The position numbers were made by a program, and so were the translations under genes. The notes beneath the pieces were generated by a model, which was given only the letters and a program-made list of their open reading frames with translations, did no database searches and had not been told where the DNA came from. Shown in pieces: positions 13,083 through 25,525 of a stretch of DNA of 64,000 nucleotides (position 1 is the first letter of the stretch; every line of letters begins with the position of its first letter). The stretch spans positions 248,001 to 312,000 of the forward strand of contig JAHGAU010000030.1 in NCBI GenBank assembly GCA_019925105.1, written 5' to 3'. Source of the DNA: Niebla homalea. Its lineage: Eukaryota > Ascomycota > Lecanoromycetes > Lecanorales > Ramalinaceae.

Positions 13083-13269
13083 TGTTGTCAGCCTGGGTGC
13101 AGGCATGGTGGTGGTGCCAAGACATTACCATAACGCGTGTAGATATTATTACCTAGCCGTATATCTTATATTACTTAAATATTTTATATAGATAGTATTA
13201 TGCTTCTTAAATAAATTATATAGAATATATATATATATTATCCACTTTTATACGTATTTACGTCTAATA
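13083..13269 (+). repeat. Copia-2 5' LTR (187 bp)
   Basis: It starts tgttgtcagcctgggtgcag and ends acgtctaata, the mutated form of acgtctgaca. The first 60 bp keep CpA sites while the remainder is mutated. It lacks about 40 bp that are present in the 3' LTR. Confidence 0.8.
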
Positions 13270-13439
13270 ATTATAAGCTTAATATTATATACCACTATAA
13301 TTACTTATTTATTAATTAATTTAAAGGCGTGATTAATTATTTAAAAAAGCTTAAATTAAGTCCTTAAGGTTAATATATTATATATAAATTAAAAACAGAA
13401 AAGGAATTAAAGAAAATAATAAGCTTATTACTTATTATT

Positions 13440-16400
13440 CCTTTATAACTTTAAAATAAGTTTATATAAAGTTAAGTTTATTATTTTAAAAGACTAAGAT
13501 TTATAATTTATTATTGTTAAAATAAAATTATTAAATATTATATTTAAGAACTTATTAACTTTATTTTTATAATAAAATTAATAAATTTAAATAAGCTATT
13601 AAAACTAATATAATCCGTTTTTATAACGGATAAAGCTATTAACTTAAGGTATTAATAATTTATAAAAATAATTTATAAGTATAAAAATTAAAATTATAAG
13701 AATAAAAAGAATAATACGCGTTTTTTATTAAGATTAATACCTATATATACTTAATAGTTAATTAAATAAACCTTATTTATTTCGAGGACGTAAATTACCA
13801 CCTATAAAACTATTTACGTACTTTTAAAACCAAGCTTATACCTTTAGATTCCGTTTATTCTTTAACGGTAAAAAAAGAATATTATAAAATCATAAAGGGA
13901 CCTAATTTTCATTAAAATATTAAATTATAACTTAATAAATATACTTAAGTATTCGTAAAAGTTAAAAGTAATAATATCCTTAAGGTATTAAATAAAAACG
14001 GACATATTATAATTTTATTAATGTAATTAAGAAATAAACTCCTATATTAATATAGTTTTATAAGTTTAACATAAATAACCTAATTAACTTCTTAATAACT
14101 TTTATTAATTTTAAAGAACAATTTCAAAATTATATATAGTATAATAATATAAAAAAATCGACTCCGTTTTATTTAACCTTTATTATTAATGAAAATTAAA
14201 ATAATACCAAGAAAGATAATAAGTTTATATTTAAAGGTAAAAATATTAAGTTAAAAGAATATTTTTACGGTATTAAATATTAGTTTAATAAATATAATTA
14301 TTTATATATAAACCGATTTAATCGACTTATTAACTTTAAACTTAATCTTATATTTAAAAAACGAATAAATAATACATATAAGGACATTAAGATAAAAGAA
14401 AAAGTTAATTAAGTTCTTAAGAAATCCAGAAACTTCGAGTTTAAATAAAATAGTTTATCTATACCAAATCGAAATAATAATAATAACTTTAATATATTTA
14501 ATATAAGATAAAAAGTCTTATATATTATAATTATTATAGATTTTAAATTATAGCTTAAGCTTTTATATTTATAATAAAACAATAAAAAACCGATTTATTA
14601 AAGAAATAAATAAAAAGAACAATATTATTATCGTTAAGAATAATAACCTTAAAATTATTACTTATAGTAAAATCAAGGTAAATATCGATACCCTTAAAGG
14701 TAATAATTTTATTATACTTTATAACGTTACGTATATACTTAACTTTATAATTAACGTTATATCTAATATTATCCTTATAAATAAGGGTATTTATTTTAAT
14801 ATTAAACGTTATTACCTTTATAATAATAAATAGATAAGAATACTAATTAAAAGGATTAATAAATATTACGTACTTAAAGATAATATTAAATAACTTAACG
14901 TAATATTTATAATTAGTAAATTTGTTATTAAATTAATAATTATAAGTTAATAATATTAACTTTTTATATACGTTATTAACGAAGTAATATAATATCTTTA
15001 ATAAATAGCTAAAAGGATAAAGATTATTAACGATATTAAAGCCTTAAATATAAATAATTATAAAACCTATATTTTATTAAAAGCTTACCGGATCGTATTA
15101 AAATCCTTATATAAAATAGAAATATTAATAAAGCCTTTCTTTTGAATTACTTATAACCTTATATAAATAAGTATAATAATAAACCAAAATTAATAAATAT
15201 TATATATTATTTACTCGGAATATAATTTTTAAATAGTATATATTTATAAATATAAGTTTAAAGTAATAAATATCCTAAAGAAGGTTATTAAAATGATTAA
15301 AATACAATATTATTATAATATAACCTTTATTTAATTAAACAGAGAAAGATCTTTAAGATTTAAATTTAATAATTTTATTAATAAGCTTAATATTACCTTT
15401 AAGTTATCGGTATTATATACCGCTATATAAAATGGTTATTTAAAATAAAAAAATGATTTATTAACTATAAAAATAAAGGCCATAAAACTATAAGTAAAAC
15501 TTCTTTAGTTTTTATAGCCATAAATTATATAAACGGCCGGTTTCCTTATAAATCGGATATTAATAAGAAAGTATTTATGGGCTATATTATTTAAGAAAAC
15601 TACCGGCTTAAAGTTAAATTTTTAATATTTTAAATAATATAATTATAAAGCTTATTTACTTAATAAGTTAATCCTTAAAAAAAAGAAATTAATAATAAAA
15701 ATATATATTAATTTCCTTATTAATTATAATAATATTAATATTTATAATATATAAATACTTAGTTAAAAGAAAGTAATTTATATAAGGGACGTTTTTTTTT
15801 AAAGAGAATAAGTTTTATAAGGCCGATAAAATCAACTTAATTTAACTTAAAAAAGAACCGTTCCTTTATTTAATTAATATCTTAGAAATAGATATATTTT
15901 CTATTATTATTAAGTTATTATTAAATAGCAAAAAAAAAAAAATTTATAAATAATATTATTAACCTTATATAAAAAGGAAAAGGAAAAGAATAATAAGAGG
16001 ATTATCTATCCTTATTAACTTTAGTATTAATAAATTACGATACGGTATTTAAGAATAATAACGGAGGAGATAACGGTAACGGTAACAGTAATAAATTATT
16101 AACTTTACCACCAGATCCGCCACCAGCTTTATTAGTTTTATTAACTCTATTAATTTTAAAGTTGAAAAAGAAAGATAATAATAAATCCGACTTTAATATA
16201 AATAATATTATTAAAGGAAAAAAAGCTATAAAAAGTATAAAGAAAGCGAATTATATTGTAATTTTTACTTTAATTATAAATAAATTAAAGCTATTATATT
16301 ATATAGTATTTATTGCTTTTTTACTATTTTATAAGCTCTATAAAAAGGATAAAAAGTTATTTCTTTTTTATTAAAAATAAATATATTCTATTATAATACC

Positions 16401-18000
16401 CTATTTATTAAGCTAAAATACTATTGTTATATACTTAAATACCTATATATTACGGGTTTTAAATTAATAATTAAAGTAAAACTTAAAGCTCTTAAAGAAA
16501 AAAGCATATAAAAAGAGGTCTTAATTAAGTATATTAAAAAAGCGGGTAAAATATTAATACCTATTACTTAAATTTTTAAATATAAATTTAACGATAAAAA
16601 GTATTTTATTAAGTATAAAGCGAAACTTTATATAAGGGGTAATTTATTAAAAACCCAATTAAAATACGTTTACCGCTACCCTAATAATTAAGGTTCTTAA
16701 GGTATTTATAATTATAATAATTATATTTAATTTAGATATAAGATAATAAGACGCCGTTAATATATTTATAAATAGCGAAATAAATGAATTTACAGATATT
16801 AAATTATTAAAAAAATATAAGAATAAAAGTTTACTTTTTTTATTTTAAACCTTATATAGGTTTAAATAATTACCGGCTTTATAATTTAAAAATCTTTTAA
16901 AAACTTTAACGGATTTAAGCCTAAAATAAGTCCCGGAAATCCAATATTTCTTTATTAATAACTATATAATAGTTTTTTTCTTTATAAATAATATCGTTAT
17001 TATTTACGATCGTAAGTATAATTAAAAGGTAAATAACTTTTAAAATAAATTCTTTAAGGTTTATAAAATAAGAAACTTAAATAAAATAAAATAATTTTTA
17101 AGTATAAAAATAATATAAAATTAATTAAATTAAGAAATCCGTTTATATTAAGATAATTATATTAATAAGCTTACGGTAAAATTCAATATTATAATAAGTC
17201 GTACTCTTAAAGTACCTTTACGGAATACTAAATCTCTTATTAAAAATACCAGGTAAACCTTACCTTAAGAGATTTATATATATTAATAATTTATTAACTT
17301 TATTAACTTCGCGGCCGTTATTATAAGGACGGATATTACGTATTTAACGTTTAAGTTATCTAAATTCCTTATAAATCCGTTAAAATAATATTTAAAAGCA
17401 GTTTTAAGGATATTATAATATTTTATATATATTAAGTACTATATTATTATATATAACGGGAAAATCATTAATTTGTATACCGTTTTTATAATATCTTTAA
17501 ATACGTTATTTATTAATAATTTTAAGATATAATATAACTTATAAAGTTATATTTTTAAGTTCTTTAAAAGCTTAATTAATTTAAAAGCAATAAAATAAAA
17601 AATAATAATAATAAGCTTTATTAAAGTTAAGCTCCTTAATTTTACCCTTATAATAAAAAAGTTAATACAATAAAACTATTTCTTTAAGTTAATTATCTTA
17701 AACCTATTTTATTTATTAAAGATTAAATATAATAATACTTAAATAATCCGTATAATTTAAAGGATAAACTTTTAATTTATTATAAAACTCCGTTATATAA
17801 ATATATATTATTATTAATTACGATAAAAAAATTAGAAGAAAACGATTAATATTAAGTATATACTTATAGTAAAAATATTAATAAACGGCTTTATAAAAGT
17901 TTTATTATTATAAAAATATAAAGAATTTATAAAACTTTTAAGACTTAAAGACGATAAGCCTTAAAACCCCATATTATAATATAACTTAATAAAACCCCGG
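13440..18000 (+). pseudogene. Copia-2 gag-pol remnant
   Basis: The protease-to-GAG-pre-integrase part lies at about 14590-14890 (YNVTYILNFIINVISNIILI). The integrase spans about 15060-15600 (FELSVLYTAI-NGYL, with RIP changes). The reverse transcriptase spans about 16700-17230 and includes FFFINNIVIIYDRKYN at 16970-17015, where the F-V-D-D site is now F-I-N-N. RNase H and the pol C-terminus lie at 17430-17960 and end like KALP..KEFIKLLGL in other Copia elements. The frame is destroyed by TAA and TAG codons. A short open stretch at 16162-16374 lies inside the spacer between integrase and reverse transcriptase and is not a separate gene. Confidence 0.85.
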
Positions 18001-18401
18001 ATACATCATTTTTAAGAGATTTAGTTCTTAAAAATTTATAATTATAAACCGGGTATATAATAATCTTTTAAAGTTTATTTATTTTCACGGCTTTATTAAT
18101 TTTTTACTTTTTAACTTTTTCTTAGCGTATACTTAATAATAATTACTTAATAAGATTATTTAAGTTAATACCCGGAGCTTAATTAAATATATATAAAGCT
18201 CCGGAGTAACTTAAAATATAAAGGTCTTATTATTATTATTACTCTTAAGGTCACCGATTTTTCTTAACTTTTTAATTTCTTAAACGTTAAATTTAAACCG
18301 TATCTTTTATTTATAATAATTATAGTATATTAATAATTAAAAGGTAATTATAATAAGGGTATTTAGGATCTATATTATCGCCGTAATAATATTATGATTT
18401 T

Positions 18402-18408
18402 AAGGGGG
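18402..18408 (+). other. Polypurine tract of Copia-2
   Basis: The run aaggggg directly precedes the 3' LTR and would prime plus-strand synthesis. Confidence 0.6.
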
Positions 18409-18631
18409 TATATCAGTTTAAGTATAAGTATAATAATAATATTATATAGAGTTTTATTAAGCCGTTATATAAGTAATATTAAGATATTATTATAACGCGT
18501 ATAGATATTATTACCTGGCCGTACATCTTATATTACCCAGGTATTTCATATAGATAACACCATACTTCCTAGATAGATTATATGGAATACATATATATAT
18601 TATCCACTCTTATGCGTCTTTACGTCTGACA
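18409..18631 (+). repeat. Copia-2 3' LTR (223 bp)
   Basis: It starts tatatcagttta, matching the RIP-mutated form of the 5' LTR start, and ends tacgtctgaca. The pattern of damage is opposite to that of the 5' LTR: here the first 80 bp are mutated and the last 140 bp are nearly intact. Confidence 0.8.
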
Positions 18632-19081
18632 TTTATGAACCAGCATATGAGCACTCCGAGTGTAAACGAATAGGTTAAGCAGGTTGAGCTTATGTCCCCT
18701 TTTGCTTAAGCTCCGAGCGTTCGCGAGTATCCGGTTTGCTCGTGAGTTTCTTACTTACTGGTGAGTTTTAATTGTTTTTTTAACTTAAGGATTTTTTAAT
18801 AAAATTACCCCTTTTAATTACCCCCCCCCTTAAGGATAAATTACTAGTTATTAAGGTAACTTTTAGTTAAATTAACCGAATCTATAATTTATTTTTAAAA
18901 ACGTGGAATATTACGGCTTTTTTAAGGGGGGTTACGGGTATAATACCCGTTGTTAAGAAAGCTTAATAAAATAAATTTATAAAGAATAAAAACCGTTTTT
19001 TTACCGTTTTAAATGTTTTTATTTTTAACCTTTTTTTACCCGCTCGGGACGACTTAGAACGCTCGTAAGTTTCCCTGGATG

Positions 19082-19100
19082 CTCGTAAGTGACTTACGAG
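19082..19100. repeat. Perfect 9-bp palindrome
   Basis: The arms ctcgtaagt and acttacgag are exact reverse complements around a single G. The ctcgtaagt word also occurs just upstream at 19062, so it is a repeated subterminal motif. Confidence 0.8.
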
Positions 19101-19106
19101 CGGTCT

Positions 19107-19136
19107 GAGTGAATAAATCCATTTTTTTATTCACTC
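19107..19136. repeat. Perfect 10-bp inverted repeat
   Basis: The arms gagtgaataa and ttattcactc flank a 10-nt spacer. It lies close to the right end of the hAT-like island. Confidence 0.8.
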
Positions 19137-19369
19137 GATCCGAGCAGGTCGCAGATTTGCTGATGTTTATTTATATTACGGATCTAATTAAGTTAATTCC
19201 GGTATTCTTTAATAGTCGGTTATTAAGCTTTATTAATAACCGTAAAAACCTAATATCTATAACGTTAAGATTAAAACCCGGTATCTATTTAGCTATTACT
19301 CTTATTTTAAAGGATAAAGAATATCCCCGGCCGTTTAAAAAGTAATAATTCATTATATGCTTTTTTATA

Positions 19370-22300
19370 GAAAACCTATAGTATTATAATTAAGTCCTTT
19401 TAAGGGTTACCTTTAAATTTATTATCATTTTATCTTTTTATAAATCCGCTTTATATTAATATACTAAATAGTTTTTCTGGATATCCTTATTAATATATAT
19501 GTTATTATCGTTTTAATCATTTTTACCTTCTTAATTTGTTATTATAACCGATTTTAATTAGGACTTTTAATTAAGTATTTATTATTCTATCCTTTTGGTT
19601 ATAAAATATATTCTCCGGTTTATATGGTTACTTTATAAAATCCTTCATAACTTTATTCATTTTATTAATAAGATTAAATTAAAATAATAGGCCTATAAAT
19701 ATTATAAACTTTATAACGGTTTAAATACATCATTTTATAGACAATATTTTATAAGAATTATTTATCCCGGCCTTTTCAATTAATCATATTTTAAGTTCCG
19801 TAAGTAATAAATCTGAAATAAATATATAAACTATATCCTATTTCCTTTATCCGTATTTATAATTAACGTCCGTCCGGTTATCGGTATATATAATAAAAAG
19901 GAAGTAAATTAATCCGTTTTTACCCGTCCGGAGTTAAATTATTAATACATTATTCCCTTTCCTTATAATCTTATGGTAACGGAGGTATTTATCGGTAATT
20001 TTTTTATTATTTAAAGTTATATGTTATTATTTTTAAAGGATTAATCCTTTATATTTACGTTAACGTTTAATTTATTATGATATAAATTATAAAATAATTA
20101 TTTTTGTTTTTACTTTTATAACCCTTTTAACTTCTATTTCCTTTATACCGGGTATAAATTTATATAAATTTAAATAACTTTTTAAACGTAAGTTAAATTA
20201 ATTTCCTTTTCAGTTTACTTTAGCTTTATTTTAATAAAAAAGGTAAATATTTTATTTTTACCCTTTTTTATCCGGGACTTCTTAAGGTTTAATCGGATCC
20301 GTCCGTTCCTTATAATTATAGCCGGATATATATATTTTTTAAGTCCTATTTAAGCGATTAGTTAATGAAAAGATAATTTAATTAATAATATAAAGACCTC
20401 GGATTTTAATACCGGGACGGGAATTATTTTATATATACTATTAATTACTTTTAAATATTAATTTCAAACCTTTTATAGCTATTAAATAAGCTTTTTTTAT
20501 TTAAAAATACCTTTAAAAATATATGAAATAACTATTATATATATTATAACCAGCTTTATTATTATTTAATAAACGGTCTTAACTTTTTATAAGATAATAT
20601 TTTACGTTAACGCCGTAAAATATATAAGGTTTTTTTTTCTTAAGAAATTATCTTTTTTAAACCTTTTTTATATAATTCTTTTAATTAAGCTTCTTATTGA
20701 CTTAAAGATTAAAAAGTTTAATATTAACCTCCGGTTTTATTATAATTTTATTTAAATTTACCATAATTATTATGTAATAATACTTTAAGCTTTTAATTAT
20801 ATAAACAAATTTATACTTATATAATAGAAATTAAGTTTTATATACTTTTATTTATTATAAATAAACTTTATAAGCGTATTTTGACTTTAAATAATTTATA
20901 CAAGTAAAAATATTATAAATTAAAAGGTAAATATCGTTAATAAAACCCTTAACTTAAACTTTTTAATTTAATTTAATTCATTCTGTTATTAACGGGTTAT
21001 TAAAGAATAAGAATAAAATAAGATAAATAATAATCCTTAAAAAATCCCGGTTATAACGGGTTTTATTAGGCTTATCTTTTATCTTAAGTCAATTAACGTT
21101 ACTTAATTATTTAAAAAGCTTTTAATTTACTTTATAAAGAAGGGTAGTATCTTTTTTCCCGTAGGTTATATCACAATCTTTATTAATTTATTTGATGAAA
21201 AACTTTTATTATATTCAAAGAAAAAAGACTCAAACGTATTTCTTCCCGTAATTTTATACTATATATATACAGTTAATTAAACCTTTAAGGGCCGTTTCTA
21301 TTAACCATTTTCTTTTTATATTTATTTATTAATTAAAGAAAAGCCTATAATCTTTTATATAATTATTAAAGATTTTCATAATTATTATTTTAAAGGTCTT
21401 TTTTAAAATATAAAGGAGTACGATTAACTTATAAAGTTTTACCTTTAAATAATCTAATTTAATAAATAAATAAGAATTTCCTTAAATAATATTATTGTTA
21501 TAAATAGGAATTTATTCGGAATTTTATTAAGTTTAAAGGTTTTATTTTTTTTAATTTATTAATTATTTTAATTATTATTTTTTAAGTTATAATTCTGCTT
21601 ATTATTACCGGGTCCGGGCATATAATACCCTTAATATTAAATAAATTAACGTCCGGCGGAAAAAGGAAGAATGTTCCTTTAAGAACTTTGATTTTACCGT
21701 TAATGATATTAATTATTATATTATTAGGTTTTTTAGAGGGTAAAAACTTAAAGATAAATTTAAATTTCTTATTTGACTATTCATTATATTTTACCAACTT
21801 TTAAATATTATAAAAAAGCGGTTAAGTTATATATTATTCAATGAAAATATATTTACTCAATCTTTTTAATAATTCTTTCCTTTTTTTCTTAGGTTTCCTT
21901 TAATTATATTAATATCTTTGAATTTTTATATTTGATAATTTATTTAATTAGCTTTTTTATTATTATAGTTATTATTATACATTCTTTATTTTAATAAGTC
22001 TTGACTTTTTAAAACAACATTATTATCGGGATTATTATATTAATTATTTTATTTAATACCTTTGTTATCCGTTTTATAAATAAGTTAATCTGCTTTTCGT
22101 TTTCAAGTTAAAAAAGCTTTTTATATATATTTCCGTTTTTCTAATTGTTTTTTCTATCCTTTTTATTAATAATAATAACGTTATATTAACCAATTAATAT
22201 ATGATTATTTATATTAATATATAGTTTAAGCCGGATTTTAAGTTCTTCCAAAAATATGTATTATTATTATATTAACGATTTCTTTTAAGTTAAACGTTAA

Positions 22301-22880
22301 ATTAATTATTATTTTAAAATAACGGTTTTTTAACGTTATAATTTCTTATAATATTAATAATAAAAATTAAATTAAGTAATAATTATTAATAATTTTTTGA
22401 ATTTAATTTTATATAATATAATAAAGATTAAAATCTTTTATTAAAAGGTATTTATTAAATACAAATAATATATCTTTAAGTAATAATATTATAAACGGTT
22501 CCGCTTTATTAATTAAGGGCAGATTGTATATGTTTTAAATACTTAAGTCGCCTTTAATATCAGTTTTTTTTTTTAATAGTTTAAAGTATATTTACAATCC
22601 CGTTATAATAAATAATATCTTAATTATTTACGTTTAATTTCCTATTTATAAAGGCGTACGTCCGGGTTATTTTATCCCCCTTAAATATTAAGTAAAACCC
22701 TTTTTAAATTAATAAAAAAAGTATATAAATTAATTACATAACGGCTTTTATATTATTATAATATTAACGTCCTTTATTTTTTTAAACTGAAATATTAATA
22801 ATATCGCCTTAAATACTTTATTTTATATATTATATTTAAAAGTAATAATATATTATATATTAATTTCCGTTAAGGTTTCT
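19370..22880 (-). pseudogene. LINE D ORF2 remnant (endonuclease and reverse transcriptase)
   Basis: On the minus strand the GFINDIYLL-type active site is read at about 20933-20965. Here Asp survives in the second position of the F-x-D-D motif. The reverse-transcriptase core reaches to about 21800. The endonuclease lies at about 22230-22860, with its DFNL-like motif at about 22415-22445. Stops interrupt all frames. The readable open frame at 19109-19345 on the other strand is an antisense shadow across the element's end. Confidence 0.8.
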
Positions 22881-22949
22881 TTATTAACGTTTATTTAAGT
22901 TATTAATCTTTTATTAAACCCGAATATTATTTATTTTAACCTTTTTACG

Positions 22950-23645
22950 GTTATTATTATTATCTTAAGGTAATTAAATATAATCATTATTATTACGATA
23001 AGCTTCTTTTTCTTTATGCCGTTTATTATTGTTTTTTACCCCTTTTTATTTAATTAATCTTATTTGCGCTTAAGGATTATTTTCGGCTATTTTACCAGCC
23101 TAAATTTATATAAATTATAACGTTAAATTTTAACCGTTATCTTAGTTTTTATATATTTAATTTCCTTAATCTATATTAAGTATTATAAATCTTATATCGG
23201 ATAACCGTTTTTCCTGTATGTTATATACTTAAATATATTTTTCATTAAGCCTTTTATTATAAGACTTATATATTTATAAATATTATAGCTTTTAATATAT
23301 ATTATATATTTTATATTATTAAGGTACTTTATAATAATATACCCGTAATTTTAATAAATAAAATATTAATAAATATTTATTATTTTATCTTATAGCCGGG
23401 CTAACTTAAGGAATTCATCCTCCGTTATTCTTTTATTAAGGATATTATTATATATCTTTATTAACGTTATACTCAAGACAACCGTAAAGTATCTTTTTAT
23501 GATATTAGGGGTATTTAATTTTTTTATTATAAATAAAAGCTTATAGTGTATAATTTTTAACCCAAAGTAAAAGATTATATTTTTTTTCTTTATATATTTT
23601 AATATAAATTCTTTTTCTGCCTTTATAAAATATATTAAGTATATC
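22950..23645 (-). pseudogene. LINE D ORF1 C-terminal remnant
   Basis: The zinc-knuckle part of ORF1, equivalent to 7400-8100 of LINE A, can be aligned by eye at 22950-23640 on the minus strand. The N-terminal half is absent because the element is truncated. Confidence 0.65.
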
Positions 23646-23820
23646 TGTTAAGATCTCAGCTGGAGCTGAGTCTTAGCCTTACCGGAGCGGAGCGGCTCTA
23701 CCTTGTTCCGTAGGCTTGGCGCACGTACCTTCATATATGCGATACCCACATAGTTAGCTACCTACTCAAGAATCATACAGATTACATACATATTACACCC
23801 TTTATACTGAGTACGCCACA
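23646..23820. other. Unmutated orphan island, candidate LTR
   Basis: This 175-bp block has balanced base composition and intact CpA and TpG sites, in sharp contrast to both sides. It starts tgttaagatctcag and ends cgccaca, so TG...CA ends like an LTR are possible. It contains ctcagctggagctgag, a near-palindrome. The flanks (atatc left, tttat right) give no TSD, and I see no other copy in the window. Confidence 0.4.
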
Positions 23821-24339
23821 TTTATCTTTTACTTATTTTATTGTAAATATTATTTTAACTTTTTTTACCCTTAATTTATCAATTATTATCATATTATTTT
23901 TACGTATTTTATACTTTTTTTTTACGTATATTTTATTATTTATAAGTTTTTTATTTAATTCAAGCGTTTTTCATTTTATTATTATTACACTATTTATTTA
24001 CTTTATTTCCGTTTCCGTTAATATAAATTATTTGCTTTTTTAATTTTTTAATTTGAACTATTATGTTACTTATATTTATTATATTTAAAATATCTATTTT
24101 ACTATTATTTAAACTTTATATATATATATTATCTTAAACCTTTAAGGTTTTTTTATTCATCGTTATTAACTCATTAAATTTTTTTTTATTAATTTATTTA
24201 TATTTACAAGATAAATATAAATAATTTATTGATATAAATATAAATAATTTATTGATATAAATTATTATATATTCTTTTACCTTAAAACCGATATAATTAT
24301 AATTATATATATAAATAACGTCTTGATAATTAATCCGTT
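23821..24339. other. AT-rich decayed DNA
   Basis: No domain was recognised. The minus strand is purine-rich and Lys/Asn-coding, like a degraded gag or ORF1. It does not continue LINE D, since the expected LINE sequence is absent here. A 23-bp tandem duplication lies at 24211-24256. Confidence 0.5.
24211..24256. repeat. 23-bp tandem duplication
   Basis: Two exact 23-bp units starting ataaatataaataattt follow each other directly. A partial third unit (ataaatta) follows. Confidence 0.85.
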
Positions 24340-24549
24340 TAAATATGGAATTTAAAACTTAAAAATTATACTTAATAAAAAATTTTGTTAATTTAAGTTT
24401 AATAAGTTATTATTTAAGTTTTATTATTATTTAAAATTAATAAAATTAAATAATCGGTTTTAAATAAAAAGTTTATATTAAAAAAGTAATATAACATTAC
24501 GGTTAATAAGAAGTTTTTTAATATATATATTTATATAAATCGATTGTAA

Positions 24550-25510
24550 GCCGGATTTATGATTTAAGGATTATTAAATAAAGCCGGAGTTTAAATAATA
24601 ATATTAATTAACCGTAAGTTTATTAATATATATTATATTTAAAATATAACCGGATATGATTTATATAATAATAATTATTAACTAATATTATATAAATCCG
24701 TTTTAATAATATTAATTATATATAAAATGAATTTTACGTTATTTACGGATTATTATATATTTTTAATTAATATATAAAAATAAATTTAAAGTTTTTAATA
24801 AATATATTAGTTTTAATTTTACGGTTAACTTTACCCGTAAATTAACTTTAAGCTATCTTTTTAACGTAAAAAATACATCCATTTATTAATTTTTAAAAAG
24901 GTAACGGATTATAACGTGATCTACTTATAAAATTAAGTATATAGAATCAACGAAAACTATTAAGGAAATTATTTAATTAAAGCATTTATTAAAATAGATA
25001 TAATCGGGTAAATTTAAATATATATTTATTATTATTATTTATAGTAATAATTAAAAGGCTATCGTATTAACTAAAAACCAAATATATTACGTAAGGATAA
25101 AATATATAAATTTTTAATTATATTAATTACTGGAATAACTAAAGGTTAATATTATGGATTTCGAATATATTTATATTACGGAATAAGTTATTAACGGATT
25201 AATAAAAGTTTTATTTATTAAAACCTTTATATAATTTGAACGGGCTTTAAGCCTTAAGAAGTTGTTATATTAATAAATTAAGGATCGTATACTTACCGAC
25301 GCCGGATTTAATAATAGTCCGGGTAATAAGTAATATACAAAAAGTAATAAGTAATTAGAGGAAATAATTACTTAATAATTAAAGGAGCTAATTACTTAAT
25401 AACTAAGGGAGTTACTTAATAAATATAATAATTAGACTTTTATATAAAAGGCTACAACGTTAAAGTTATAAAAGATTTATTTAATAAATAAGATTTACGG
25501 GCTATATATA
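24550..25510 (+). pseudogene. Copia-3 pol remnant (RT end and RNase H)
   Basis: Reading stops as Gln or Trp, the frame gives PDMIYIIIIINQYYINP at about 24655-24700 (end of the RT domain), then FTRKLTLSYLFNV at about 24825-24860, ESTKTIKEII near 24950 and NNQKAIVLTKNQIYYVRIKYI near 25050-25105. These are the standard Copia RNase H blocks. The C-terminal part (KVLFIKTFIQFERALSLKKL, about 25205-25265) matches the ..GLTKALP..F..F...L end of pol. Confidence 0.8.
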
Positions 25511-25516
25511 AAGTTT

Positions 25517-25525
25517 AAAGGGGAG
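25517..25525 (+). other. Polypurine tract of Copia-3
   Basis: The run aaaggggag lies immediately before the 3' LTR. Confidence 0.6.

Larger units (their letters stand above)
13083..18631 (+). mobile_element. Copia-2: Ty1/Copia retrotransposon with both LTRs
   Basis: A 5.5-kb element bounded by related LTRs at 13083-13269 and 18409-18631, with gag, protease, integrase, reverse transcriptase and RNase H remnants between them in Copia order. No matching 5-bp TSD was found: aaatt on the left, tttat on the right. Either the flanks have mutated or the two ends do not come from one clean insertion. The internal region is fully RIP-mutated. Confidence 0.85.
18632..19162. mobile_element. GC-richer island with hAT-like ends (candidate MITE)
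   Basis: The two outer parts (18632-18775 and 19035-19162) retain CpA sites and many CTCG/CGAG words; the middle is RIP-mutated. The ends cagcatatgagc at 18641 and gcagatttgctg at 19151 match as inverted repeats at 9 of 12 positions and begin CAG, as hAT elements do. No 8-bp TSD is visible (ttatgaac left, atgtttat right). It has no coding potential. It could instead be LTR or flanking debris. Confidence 0.35.
19163..23645 (-). mobile_element. LINE copy D: 5'-truncated, minus strand
   Basis: Its 3' end lies at the left: 19168-19270 matches the reverse complement of the LINE A and B 3' ends (tattacggatctaattaag and onwards), with a degenerate tail before it. Moving right, the reverse transcriptase, endonuclease and ORF1 zinc-knuckle segments appear in reverse order. 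The match stops at 23645, equivalent to about position 7390 of copy A, so about 1.2 kb of 5' sequence is missing. No TSD was found. It is heavily RIP-mutated. Confidence 0.85.

Noticed and set aside
16162..16374. Open frame of 70 codons, plus strand
   Set aside because: It lies inside the Copia-2 pol spacer between integrase and reverse transcriptase and is low-complexity Lys/Ile. It is a chance survivor of stop-free sequence.
19109..19345. Open frame of 78 codons, plus strand
   Set aside because: It crosses the junction of the hAT-like island and the antisense 3' end of LINE D; a related antisense frame occurs at 32256-32459 in LINE B. It is a by-product of the LINE 3' end.
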